A stretch of 19,746 nt of DNA from the NCBI GenBank assembly GCA_035315125.1, contig DATFYI010000206.1:1-19746 (forward strand). Direction: 5' to 3'. The number at the start of each line of letters is the position of its first letter. Positions within the stretch are counted from its first letter, which is position 1. Both the position numbers and the translations under genes were made by a program. This DNA is from DATFYI01 sp035315125. Lineage in GTDB: Bacteria > Chloroflexota > Anaerolineae > Anaerolineales > Anaerolineaceae. Under the pieces are notes generated by a model that saw only the letters and a list, made by a program, of their open reading frames with translations, did not search any database and was not told the DNA's origin. This document shows positions 1 through 6,711 of this stretch, one piece after another.

Positions 1-357
1 GATATACCGGATCTCATCCACAAATGATCGCATAAAATAAACTCCCAGACCACCGGTCGGTCGTTCTTCTAATGGCAGGTTCAAATCGGGCGGCGGAACA
101 GCCGTAGGATCAAAAATGGGGGCCTGGTCTCGAATACGGACCACCAGAAAGTCATTTTCTCGCTCTACTGTCAGCTCAATCAGGCCAGGCCCGTCCAAGT
201 AGCCGTGTACGATAATATTGGTGACAGCTTCATCAACGGCCTGGATCATATCGCAGGTTGCTTTGCGTTGTGCTTGAAACTCATTAGCCGTTTCTTCTAT
301 AAATAGCCGGATGGTTGCCAGGTTTTCCAGCTCTGCTTTAAAATTTTTTGTAACCAT
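1..357 (-). CDS. RsbW-like anti-sigma factor / HATPase_c protein (partial, C-terminus outside window)
   Basis: The 119 N-terminal residues are visible; the gene runs off the left edge. This looks like the small serine-kinase/anti-sigma family (RsbW, SpoIIAB), soluble GHKL ATPases that bind sigma factors or anti-anti-sigma partners. The N box is seen as VDEAVTNIIVHGY (residues 41-53), a G1-like turn as RIRDQAP (74-80) where the usual DxG is D-Q-A, and a glycine-rich G2 loop as PTGGLGVYFMR (100-110). The ATG at 355-357 begins MVTKNFKAEL; the ribosome binding site before it is weak. The usual partners (anti-anti-sigma, PP2C phosphatase) would lie outside the window on the left, so its pathway cannot be told here. 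Family assignment is firm from the motifs; whether it is an anti-sigma factor or another single-domain HATPase regulator is inference. Confidence 0.85.
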   Translation of the reverse strand, partial: MVTKNFKAELENLATIRLFIEETANEFQAQRKATCDMIQAVDEAVTNIIVHGYLDGPGLIELTVERENDFLVVRIRDQAPIFDPTAVPPPDLNLPLEERPTGGLGVYFMRSFVDEIRYI

Positions 358-416
358 GGTATGGCGTCTCAAATTCAATAGTATAAAATTCCATCATTAA
401 CAACTTTTCAAGGATA

Positions 417-995
417 TCATTTCTGGGATCGGGCGGAATCAATGAGATCCTGAATATAGGGGGCGTATGCTACAAATTCGATTGTAGTCCGATTTGGGTT
501 TCGTTGCACATAGTAGTATCTGCGAGTCAAATCGCCCTGCTGCTCAACTGAGAAGTTGAAAAAAGTCCAGCCATCCCTGCGCAATTGGATCAATGAATCT
601 GGATCTGGCAAATCATAGACCCGACTTTTTTGACGAAGTTGCACCCAAATTGCTTGAAAAAAATATCGCCAGCCAGTTTGTTGAAACTGCCAGGCATGGG
701 TCAGCTCATGGATCAGCCAACCGATTGCATAATCGGCAGGATCAGTCGGATATGGCAGCTCTTGCGGCAGGAATAATGGGAAAAAGCAGTGATTGCCTAT
801 GGTGATCGCATTGTGCCTGCCCTGATCAAGAGCGGGCATTCCTCTCAATTTGCGCGAAAAAAGGTCAATCGTATCCGGCAGCGAAATTGCTTCATGGATG
901 CGCACTCGCTCATAATCCAACCGGTCGGCGAAGATTTTGTGCGCCTCAAGCTTTTCCCAAACATAAAGAGGACGCACATGACCTTTTAAATCCAT
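417..995 (-). CDS. Putative HExxH zinc-binding protein, peptidase-like, function unknown
   Basis: The protein has 192 residues, no signal peptide and no membrane segment. The clearest feature is WLIHELTHAWQFQQTG (residues 93-108), a textbook HExxH zincin motif with H96, E97 and H100. About fifty residues later comes FSVEQQGDLTRRYYY (148-162), where E151 is a plausible third zinc ligand. This pairing (HELTHxWQ then EQQxxxxRxYY) resembles short metallopeptidase-like proteins related to the DUF4157 group and to proteins described as Vgr-related in secretion loci; that link is from memory of the families. The rest is Arg/Tyr/Trp-rich. It is read towards the RsbW-like gene, 59 bases apart, and may share its transcript. 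AGGT lies six bases before the ATG. The substrate is unknown and proteolysis is not shown by the sequence. Confidence 0.7.
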   Translation of the reverse strand: MDLKGHVRPLYVWEKLEAHKIFADRLDYERVRIHEAISLPDTIDLFSRKLRGMPALDQGRHNAITIGNHCFFPLFLPQELPYPTDPADYAIGWLIHELTHAWQFQQTGWRYFFQAIWVQLRQKSRVYDLPDPDSLIQLRRDGWTFFNFSVEQQGDLTRRYYYVQRNPNRTTIEFVAYAPYIQDLIDSARSQK

Positions 996-1041
996 AAATC
1001 TACCTGACCAAAAAAATATATCCTGGAAACAATTCTTAACT

Positions 1042-1050
1042 ATAATAGCA
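1042..1050 (-). promoter_or_regulatory. Candidate extended -10 promoter for the HExxH gene
   Basis: On the minus strand the sequence reads TGC-TATTAT, an extended -10 element about 45 bases before the ATG at 995. No good -35 box is seen. The plus strand over the same bases reads TATAAT (1041-1046), so the site could also serve the phosphoesterase gene at 1228. Confidence 0.35.
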
Positions 1051-1091
1051 TTAGGTTAGTTTATGGAATTTTACTATCTCTTTTTTTAAGA

Positions 1092-1127
1092 TTAGATCGA
1101 TAGATTCATCTAGTGAGCGCGATCTAA
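1092..1127. promoter_or_regulatory. Nested inverted repeat upstream of the phosphoesterase gene
   Basis: TTAGATCG (1092-1099) and CGATCTAA (1120-1127) form a perfect 8-base inverted repeat. Within the spacer lies a second one, TAGAT (1101-1105) and ATCTA (1108-1112). It sits in the 232-base spacer between divergent genes, about 100 bases before the ATG at 1228, and could be an operator or an mRNA leader structure. There is no T-tract, so it is not a terminator. Confidence 0.35.
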
Positions 1128-1227
1128 CTCCTTTATCAGGTTGGAAAACACGGGCTTTCAGCAGGTAAAGGGGTTGGATGGATTATGTTTATCCGCTGAA
1201 TTGGGTAAACCAGGTCTAGAGGGTTAA

Positions 1228-2331
1228 ATGAGGCTGAGAAAAGTTTATCTGGCTGCTGGAATTATGCTTTTCATGATCAGTGCTCTGAGCATCAATACAA
1301 CCTATCCCATCTCAATGCTACGGATTTCCACATCTGCAATTATAGCCACTCCTACGCAGCCACCTTTACCCTCCGGCACCGCTTCGATGTCATTCTCCTT
1401 CACACCAAATATATTGGCTACTCAAACACCTACTATGACGCCATCGCGCATTCCTACCAGCCAGTTATCCACTAAAAGCGTTGCGCCCGCCAAAGATGCA
1501 TCAAAGACTACCCCGGTTGTGATTTATGCAGTGGGGGATATTGCAGAATGCAAAGGCGCTCCTCTGGATCAAAGCAACGCTGCGATGACGACTTCAAATC
1601 TTCTGCTTAAAACATCCGGACCAATATTTACCCTGGGTGACAATTCAAACGATGCGGGCACGGAAAACGATTATAAGTACTGCTATAACCCAAGCTGGGG
1701 TCGCTTATTGGAGCGTACCTATCCAGTGATGGGCAATCATGATGTGTCCGCTGATAAGCAAGGGACTGCTTATTTCTCTTACTTCGCCGGTATGACCGGA
1801 GTATGGGGACATTACAGCCTGGATTTAGGCGCCTGGCACATCATCATCCTGAATGCTGAATGCGAAATTGGCGCTCAAGGTTGTTATTATGGTTCTCCTC
1901 AAGAGAAGTGGTTGAGAGCAGACCTGGCAGCAACCCGGCAGAAATGTATCATAGCCCTCTGGCACCAGCCGCTTTTTACATCGGGTGGACAAAAATCTTA
2001 CCTGGCGGTGCAAAGTTTTTGGTTTGACCTATACAACTACAAAGCTGATATTATCTTGAACGGGCACAATCACATGTTTGAGAGGTTCGTACCACTGAAT
2101 CCTTATGGGGTTGCCGTTGCAGATGGTTTACGCCAATTTGTGGTGGGTACAGGCGGCGCTCATTTAGACACAAAAATAAAATCATTTGCGGCTGGTGAAG
2201 TGGTTCGTGATGCTTCCAGCTATGGCTATTTAAAGCTGACCCTCTACTCGAATAGCTATCAATGGCAATTCGTTCCAAGTTCGAGCAGTTCTTTTAAAGA
2301 TATGGGATCAGCTTTTTGCCACCGGAGTTAG
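1228..2331 (+). CDS. Secreted calcineurin-like metallophosphoesterase
   Basis: A 367-residue exported phosphoesterase. Residues 1-25 form a basic then hydrophobic signal or anchor segment, followed by a Thr/Pro/Ser-rich linker (about 35-95) of the kind that spaces secreted domains from the membrane. The catalytic domain (about 98-350) carries the full set of dimetal motifs: GDI (103-105, D104), GDN (137-139), GNHD (169-172), WHQP (245-248, H246) and GHNHMFER (279-286, H280 and H282). The fold and spacing resemble purple acid phosphatase-like or alkaline phosphatase D-like hydrolases. The bound metals and substrate (phosphomonoester, cyclic nucleotide or other) cannot be decided from the motifs. 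GAGGG lies four bases before the ATG. It stands alone, divergent from the HExxH gene and convergent with the protease gene. Confidence 0.9.
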   Translation: MRLRKVYLAAGIMLFMISALSINTTYPISMLRISTSAIIATPTQPPLPSGTASMSFSFTPNILATQTPTMTPSRIPTSQLSTKSVAPAKDASKTTPVVIYAVGDIAECKGAPLDQSNAAMTTSNLLLKTSGPIFTLGDNSNDAGTENDYKYCYNPSWGRLLERTYPVMGNHDVSADKQGTAYFSYFAGMTGVWGHYSLDLGAWHIIILNAECEIGAQGCYYGSPQEKWLRADLAATRQKCIIALWHQPLFTSGGQKSYLAVQSFWFDLYNYKADIILNGHNHMFERFVPLNPYGVAVADGLRQFVVGTGGAHLDTKIKSFAAGEVVRDASSYGYLKLTLYSNSYQWQFVPSSSSSFKDMGSAFCHRS

Positions 2332-2336
2332 TAGAA

Positions 2337-2365
2337 CTGCCCTTCGGCTCAATCACGAAGGGCAG
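2337..2365. terminator. Hairpin between convergent genes, likely shared terminator
   Basis: CTGCCCTTCG (2337-2346) pairs perfectly with CGAAGGGCAG (2356-2365) across a nine-base loop; GAAC (2334-2337) and GTTC (2367-2370) could extend it past a bulge. It sits between the ends of the phosphoesterase gene (2331) and the protease gene (2411). Neither side has a U-tract, so it may act as a weak or factor-aided terminator, or protect mRNA ends. Confidence 0.5.
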
Positions 2366-2410
2366 AGTTCAGATTGGGCCTATACAGATTTGATCTGGTT
2401 GGCGGGTGGA

Positions 2411-3331
2411 TCAAGCCGGCAAAACCACTCCCTGGGCGCCGAAGAAGGGCGCCAGGATGCTATCGATATTGCATTCCTGATAGGCAATATTGAAAAACCC
2501 TGCTTCGCCCCAGGCAGTTCCCCAGGAGTTCTTGCAAATCCAACATTTCTGAGATTCGGAGTATCCAACCACCAGGATACAATGCCCGCCTTCTTTCTGC
2601 CCGGAGACATGGTGGTAAATGCCGCCGCCATAGGAGAAGAAATCATCATAGACATCCATACAGGCTACCATTGGCCCGTTGTGGGTCAGATAATCTTTAC
2701 GAAACAGGTCGATGACGTTCCAACTAGTTGATTGAATATTATAAAGGTGTTGGGCCCGGTCTGGTGCAAGGATACATTGAGGCGCTCCATTGCTGAAGGC
2801 CGAACTGTAGGGAAAATGGAGCTCGTCGGTTACGCCACGTTGCTGGATCGACTGGAGGGCCTGGGCAGGATACCAGCCGATGCAGCTTGCTCCATGACTG
2901 GAACAGAAATGCAAGTCGGCTTCGGATAAGTCTAACAATATCCCCTTTTCGATTAATGTCATCGCTTCCAACAGGCCGATAGTTCCGAAGGAAACGCAAG
3001 AACCGCAGGTGCCCTGATCTTTGACGGGGCTTATTTTGCCGCCATTTTTGGTACGCCAATCAACCTCGGGGTCAAAGGAGGGGAAAAACGCCCGCGGCGC
3101 CAATCCGGCCGATTTAATTTGAGCTTTGAATTCTTTGTCCGGCGCGGTTATCCCCAACAATGCCTTTTTTTGGGCCAAGGTCAGATAGCTTTGTGGGGTT
3201 TGTTTTGCCTGCCAGCGAGCATTCTTTTGGACCAATTCCCCTTGCAAGCTGCGATGCTTCTTTTCAGCCTGTGTCTTCTTGGAAGGCCTGACTTCGGTCA
3301 AATCAATTTCAGGCGAGTGTGTGATTGACAT
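2411..3331 (-). CDS. Papain-like (C1A) cysteine protease
   Basis: A 306-residue papain-family protease with an apparently complete active site. Residues 88-112 lead from an FDPEVDW segment to VKDQGTCGSC, giving the oxyanion Gln Q106 and the nucleophile C112; the usual Trp after the nucleophile is Val (CVSFG). The catalytic His is H250 in GGHCILVVGY, and Asn N268 lies in CKNSWGTAWGE (266-276). Residues 1-85 look like a short propeptide with the WQAKQTPQSYLTLAQKKALLG pattern (40-60) seen ahead of many microbial papain domains. There is no signal peptide or lipobox: the N-terminus is charged (PSKKTQAEKKHR). GGAGG precedes the ATG by four bases. It is the second gene of a unit led by a chagasin-like inhibitor 12 bases upstream, which suggests its activity is held in check where it is made. 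Homologous family members are often secreted, so the location needs care. Confidence 0.93.
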   Translation of the reverse strand: MSITHSPEIDLTEVRPSKKTQAEKKHRSLQGELVQKNARWQAKQTPQSYLTLAQKKALLGITAPDKEFKAQIKSAGLAPRAFFPSFDPEVDWRTKNGGKISPVKDQGTCGSCVSFGTIGLLEAMTLIEKGILLDLSEADLHFCSSHGASCIGWYPAQALQSIQQRGVTDELHFPYSSAFSNGAPQCILAPDRAQHLYNIQSTSWNVIDLFRKDYLTHNGPMVACMDVYDDFFSYGGGIYHHVSGQKEGGHCILVVGYSESQKCWICKNSWGTAWGEAGFFNIAYQECNIDSILAPFFGAQGVVLPA

Positions 3332-3343
3332 TCTTCCTCCGCT

Positions 3344-3634
3344 TCAAGAAACTTGAATCATAAATACAGCAGTTTTTGCCGGTTGTTTTTCCCAACTTCG
3401 TTTTAATTCAAAAGTTAACGAATAAATCCCCTCCCGATGCGCCAAAAATGTAAAACGCTGTATCGAATTCCCCCCGATTTCTTTCGAAATAGATAGCACT
3501 TCCAGGTCGATTAATTCTAACTCAGTTGGACTTTGAGCGATATTCCAGAGATAACCCCCGCCTGGAATAGCTTCCAGGTCGATGGTGAAAGTTTGCCCGA
3601 GGGTTACCTTCCGGACGGTATTTTGATCGACCAC
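3344..3634 (-). CDS. Chagasin-like cysteine protease inhibitor (I42 family), GTG start
   Basis: A 96-residue all-beta protein matching the chagasin/amoebiasin inhibitor family, tight-binding inhibitors of papain-type proteases. The three inhibitory loops can be recognised: IPGGGYLW (23-30) in place of NPTTGYxW, EIGGNSIQRFTF (52-63) for the GG loop, and KRSWEKQ (78-84) in place of RPW. The length is typical. A TTG codon at 3638-3640 lies only one base after AAGGAG, whereas GTG at 3632-3634 lies six bases after it, so the GTG start is preferred. No signal peptide is seen. It ends 12 bases before the papain-like protease, its probable target, and both have sensible ribosome binding sites, so they are likely co-transcribed. 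The loop substitutions (Pro to Ser in RPW; NPTT to IPGG) may tune specificity. Family call is from motifs, not a profile search. Confidence 0.85.
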   Translation of the reverse strand: MVDQNTVRKVTLGQTFTIDLEAIPGGGYLWNIAQSPTELELIDLEVLSISKEIGGNSIQRFTFLAHREGIYSLTFELKRSWEKQPAKTAVFMIQVS

Positions 3635-3712
3635 GGCCAACTCCTTATTAAGGTTAATTGTGAAAGACCGGCAAGATCAATAGATACCATTGAAGAAGAT
3701 TTTATTGACCAA

Positions 3713-3721
3713 ATTATAGCA
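3713..3721 (-). promoter_or_regulatory. Extended -10 promoter for the inhibitor-protease unit
   Basis: Reading the minus strand gives TGC-TATAAT, a consensus extended -10 element, about 80 bases before the GTG start at 3634. A consensus -35 is not evident, which extended -10 promoters tolerate. Confidence 0.55.
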
Positions 3722-3754
3722 CGCACATTACCTTTTGATTTAACGCCATTTTTA

Positions 3755-3783
3755 CGGACATTTTTCTTCCATCACACTATACT
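3755..3783 (+). promoter_or_regulatory. Candidate plus-strand promoter facing an orphan terminator
   Basis: CGGACA (3755-3760), a 17-base spacer and TATACT (3778-3783) make a moderate sigma-70-type promoter. No protein gene follows before the strong terminator at 4130-4163. It points away from the inhibitor promoter at 3713-3721, so the two are divergent. Confidence 0.35.
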
Positions 3784-3789
3784 GTTTTT

Positions 3790-4163
3790 AATAAAGAAAC
3801 TGATCTTTAAAAAATATCTGACTTTAAGCAACGAAACAATATTTGGGGGAATTCATTTATGTGCTCTTTTGATGTCCGACTCCTTATTTATGACTAAGTG
3901 ATCGGGAAAGGAGAATTTCTATAAGAAAAATGACAATCTTTTGGAATATAGAAATTTCGGATAGATTTCCCAGGATGGGAATAAACGTAAACTGAGCCTT
4001 AGATTGAAATTCAACGTTCAAGCTTAGATCGATGGAGTTTATTCTGGTATTGGTTTAGCAACATTTAAAACCATATTGTAATTGGATCAAAACCTACCTT
4101 GCAAGTCGATTATCGGTTCAGGGGCTGTTGGAAGGGCACGTTCATGCGTGCCCTTCCTTTTTT
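3790..4163 (+). ncRNA. Candidate small RNA ending at an intrinsic terminator
   Basis: The spacer between the inhibitor gene and the membrane protein gene at 4274 is over 600 bases and holds no convincing protein gene. It does hold a moderate plus-strand promoter (3755-3783) and a very strong plus-strand intrinsic terminator (4130-4163), which together would bound a transcript of about 370 bases. A 12-codon frame, ATG at 3859 to TAA at 3897 with GGGGG nine bases before it, could be translated but is too short to support. I do not recognise 6S RNA, tmRNA, RNase P RNA or a riboswitch in it. The alternative is that the terminator is left over from a lost gene. Confidence 0.3.
4130..4163 (+). terminator. 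Strong intrinsic terminator
   Basis: GGAAGGGCACG (4130-4140) pairs perfectly with CGTGCCCTTCC (4147-4157) across the loop TTCATG, followed at once by six T. The T-tract is only on the plus strand, so it stops plus-strand transcription. No protein gene precedes it within several hundred bases. Confidence 0.85.
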
Positions 4164-4199
4164 AATGTATATTCTCAAATTTTTCGCTCATTTCGAGGG

Positions 4200-4205
4200 T
4201 ATAAT
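4200..4205 (+). promoter_or_regulatory. Candidate -10 box for the membrane protein/DUF3048 unit
   Basis: TATAAT occurs 69 bases before the ATG at 4274, just beyond the terminator at 4130-4163. The -35 region is AT-rich but does not match the consensus well. Confidence 0.3.
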
Positions 4206-4273
4206 TATTATAAGGTTTCTCGTAAAATTTATTCAATTTATCGGTATTTAACAATTATATACTGAGGTGAACG

Positions 4274-4675
4274 ATGAACAATCAGATTGAGTCGCGCCAT
4301 CCAATACCACCTGCGCCAATCCATCCATTGGCGGCGCTGGTAACTATTGTGCTGGATAATGTGTTTGGTGTTTTTGAGATCCTCGATCCGCTGATGATCG
4401 TGCTGACCAGTTTTACCGTCGGTGTGCTCGGAACAGTTTCAACAATGCTGGTCCAACATTATCTGGCTAAAGATGAATGGGGACCATCGATCGCAAAGGG
4501 TTTGGTGATGGGGATCATCGCCGGTGTACCTTTCCCGGTGACCGGAACAGCGGTTGGCGTGCCCTTGTTAGCCTGGTCCGGTTTGCACAAATGGGTTAAA
4601 TTACCGCCCATAACGGGTCAGGTTGCCAGTACTGATCCAGATATCATTGATGCAGAATTCAAGGACATTGATTAG
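4274..4675 (+). CDS. Small integral membrane protein, function unknown
   Basis: A 133-residue protein I do not recognise. After a Pro-rich N-terminus (RHPIPPAPIHP), residues 18-64 are hydrophobic with one or two membrane segments around VTIVLDNVFGVFEI and PLMIVLTSFTVGVLG, and residues 75-103 form another (GLVMGIIAGVPFPVTGTAVG). The C-terminal 25 residues are polar and acidic, ending DAEFKDID, and probably cytoplasmic. GAGGTG lies four bases before the ATG. The stop codon is separated from the next ATG by only one codon in the same frame, so it is almost certainly co-expressed with the DUF3048 lipoprotein. Its size and glycine-rich hairpins would fit a small channel, regulatory subunit or scaffold, but nothing in the sequence decides between these. 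Confidence 0.8.
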   Translation: MNNQIESRHPIPPAPIHPLAALVTIVLDNVFGVFEILDPLMIVLTSFTVGVLGTVSTMLVQHYLAKDEWGPSIAKGLVMGIIAGVPFPVTGTAVGVPLLAWSGLHKWVKLPPITGQVASTDPDIIDAEFKDID

Positions 4676-4678
4676 TCA

Positions 4679-5815
4679 ATGTTTCTTGGAAATCTCCGGC
4701 TGCTGCCTATTTTAATCACACTTTCACTGGCGGCCTGCCGGTCTGCTGAAGCAATCCAGACCAGAACTCCCTCGGGAACGGATGTGCCAACACAAAATAG
4801 CATATCTTCGGTACTCTTGCCCGCAAGCACAGGTGAAGCTCCGAACGGATATAATCCGCTGACGGGTTTGATCGTCTCAAATCCGGCTATCCTCAACCGT
4901 CGGCCAGTGCTGGTCAAAGTATCTAATTATCCGCGTTATGGGCGGCCGCATGCCGGGTTGTCTTATGCCGATATTGTGTTTGAGTATTACATCGGTTTGG
5001 AGGAAAATCGCTTTCTAGCCTTATACTACGGCCACAACGTGTCGAAAGTAGGCCCAGTCCGTTCGGGTCGCCTGGTCGATGGGCCTTTAACCAACATGTA
5101 CGGGGGTATTTTAGGATACGGAAATGCTGACCCCCAGGTCGATAAAGTTCTGGTAAAGGATCTGGGCAACCGGGCAATGGCCTATAAAAATCTGACCTGC
5201 CCGGCCATGTGCGGGCTGGATACTCATTCCGTAGCAGGTGTTTTTGCAAATACCGCTGCATTAAGCAAAGTTGCCACTGAAAATGGTGTTGATAACAGCC
5301 GCCAGGATTTAAGCGGCATGCTTTTTGATGCTAAAAAGCCTGCCGGCGGGCAGCCAGCCAGCCGGGTTGGGGTTGAATATGGCCTGGTAGACCGGGGTGA
5401 ATGGCGCTATAACTCTAAAACTGGGACTTACCTGCGCTGGATTGAAAGTGCAACCGGAACAGATGAAAACCATATTCCAATGGAGCCGCTGGTCGACCGG
5501 TTGACGGGTAAACAACTGGCTTTTACAAATGTAATCCTTCTGTTTACGGTCTACAACGAAATGGCGCCGACCCTTTTCGACACGATGATAACAGAAAACA
5601 CCCACGGCCAACGCGCCGTCTATTTTCGGGACGGGGAAATGATCGATGGATTCTGGCGAACGGCATATGATAATCGTCCGATCCAGTTTTTAGATGCAAA
5701 CCATGCACTGATGACGTTGAAACCGGGCAACTCCTGGATCGTTCTGATCGGTAATAGTTCTACCTTGGACCAGCTATCGGCCGGCCATTGGGAACTGCGC
5801 TTTGCAATTCCATAG
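4679..5815 (+). CDS. DUF3048 (YerB-like) lipoprotein
   Basis: A 378-residue exported lipoprotein. The signal peptide ends in a lipobox, LSLAAC (residues 15-20), predicting lipidation at C20, followed by a short low-complexity linker. The body matches the DUF3048/YerB family: NPLTGLIVSNPAILNRRP, then VKVSNYPR.GRPHAGLSYAD, a VGPVRSGR segment, and a second domain with TFTVYNEMAPTLFD-like and FRDGEMIDGFWR-like stretches. The family is widespread in Firmicutes and related bacteria as a surface protein, and its biochemical role is not established to my knowledge. The ATG follows the previous stop by three bases (TAG-TCA-ATG) in the same frame. AAGGA lies 13 bases upstream, far for a good ribosome binding site, so translation may depend on coupling to the membrane protein gene. 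The 3' end meets the convergent gene at 5821 with a five-base gap. Confidence 0.88.
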   Translation: MFLGNLRLLPILITLSLAACRSAEAIQTRTPSGTDVPTQNSISSVLLPASTGEAPNGYNPLTGLIVSNPAILNRRPVLVKVSNYPRYGRPHAGLSYADIVFEYYIGLEENRFLALYYGHNVSKVGPVRSGRLVDGPLTNMYGGILGYGNADPQVDKVLVKDLGNRAMAYKNLTCPAMCGLDTHSVAGVFANTAALSKVATENGVDNSRQDLSGMLFDAKKPAGGQPASRVGVEYGLVDRGEWRYNSKTGTYLRWIESATGTDENHIPMEPLVDRLTGKQLAFTNVILLFTVYNEMAPTLFDTMITENTHGQRAVYFRDGEMIDGFWRTAYDNRPIQFLDANHALMTLKPGNSWIVLIGNSSTLDQLSAGHWELRFAIP

Positions 5816-5820
5816 GCCAA

Positions 5821-6138
5821 TTAAAATCTCAGGATGGGGATACGATGGCGATGGTGATAACCGCTGCCGTGAGAGGCCATATCGACCAGGAATCCGATCC
5901 CGAGAAAAAGCCATTTTTCGCCCGTTATGCCCCCCTGGAAAATCAATAGATACACCAGGGTTGTCCAGGGTAGAAAAAGCCCCCCAGCAAGCGTCCACAA
6001 CCAGGTTGGAATGCCGAGATTAAAAGGCAGCGAAGATGTTTGAAAGGCCTGATTGAAACGGACCTGATCGAGCAGCCACCAGATCAAAATGGCCAGCCGA
6101 GAGCCAAACACAAGAAAAATCGAGGTGAGGCAGCACAT
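5821..6138 (-). CDS. Small membrane protein with three predicted helices
   Basis: A 105-residue, strongly hydrophobic protein. Predicted membrane helices lie at about 5-24 (IFLVFGSRLAILIWWLL), 43-67 (containing WTLAGGLFLPWTTLVYLL) and 74-87 (EKWLFLGIGFLVD). The short linker DQVRFNQAF contains the only charged loop. The C-terminal tail is unusual: HGSGYHHRHR, four His and two Arg in ten residues, which could bind metal or lipid headgroups. AGGGAG lies six bases before the ATG. I recall similar short membrane proteins in other Chloroflexota genomes but cannot name a family. It is convergent with the DUF3048 gene and downstream of the conserved protein at 6219-6638, 80 bases away, possibly on one transcript. 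Confidence 0.75.
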   Translation of the reverse strand: MCCLTSIFLVFGSRLAILIWWLLDQVRFNQAFQTSSLPFNLGIPTWLWTLAGGLFLPWTTLVYLLIFQGGITGEKWLFLGIGFLVDMASHGSGYHHRHRIPILRF

Positions 6139-6218
6139 ATCTATCTCCCTAATCCCTAATTATTCATAAGATTAGCACGAGATTGTCTGCCCGTCAAACC
6201 CTAAATGTGCCAGGAAAC

Positions 6219-6638
6219 CTATAATGCTCGAATGCGGTTATTTTTGGGGTTGTGCTCCACCTCTGCAAGCTGCAGCACTTCCATCAGTGGTGGTACATAC
6301 ATGGCAATGCGACCGCGCAGGCCTTTTTTTAAACCGTACCAGCCGCCAACCGGGTTATCTGGCGATCGAGCCCAGGCTTCAACAGTTCCCTCGGCTGCCG
6401 GTTTTTGTTCATCGGCGCTGCCAAGCGGCATCCAATCGCCATGTGCTTTCAGCATGGCGTGTAAATCTTCCAGGCAGCGCAGATGGTAGCGCAGTTCTGT
6501 TTTTCCAACCATGCAAACTAAAGCAGGTGGATTGGCAGTCTCGTCACGATATATCTGATATTCGGATGTACCACTTGGGGTTGTTAACTGCCATGGCTGC
6601 TCACGTGTACCATTACCTTGGACCGGATTCGGTGTCAT
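6219..6638 (-). CDS. Conserved short cytoplasmic protein of unknown function
   Basis: A 139-residue soluble protein without signal peptide. It has a run of distinctive segments: GNGTREQPWQLTTPSGTSEY (residues 8-27), PPALVCMVGKTELRY, GDWMPLGSADEQKPAAEGTV and WARSPDNPVGGWYGLKKGLR. I recognise these as strongly conserved in a short bacterial protein family (I think DUF6855, not checked) with no known function. Homologues cluster with no fixed neighbours that I can recall. AGGAG lies six bases before the ATG, and a good promoter is seen about 75-100 bases upstream. The conserved Gly/Trp/Pro pattern suggests a small globular domain rather than a catalytic enzyme, but that is a guess. Confidence 0.8.
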   Translation of the reverse strand: MTPNPVQGNGTREQPWQLTTPSGTSEYQIYRDETANPPALVCMVGKTELRYHLRCLEDLHAMLKAHGDWMPLGSADEQKPAAEGTVEAWARSPDNPVGGWYGLKKGLRGRIAMYVPPLMEVLQLAEVEHNPKNNRIRAL

Positions 6639-6711
6639 ACCTGTCTCCTAAAGCCGTTCTTGCTGAAACAAAGAAAGCAATATATATAATATATAAGATC
6701 TATATACTCAT

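Noticed and set aside
2390..2731. Plus-strand open frames opposite the protease gene
   Set aside because: The minus-strand frame has full papain motifs, so these are shadows.
3859..3897. A 12-codon frame with GGGGG upstream, possible leader peptide
   Set aside because: It is too short, has no runs of a regulatory amino acid, and no following attenuated gene.
3533..3901. A 122-codon plus-strand frame opposite the inhibitor gene
   Set aside because: It is antisense to the I42-like gene, lacks recognisable motifs, and its composition fits a shadow frame.
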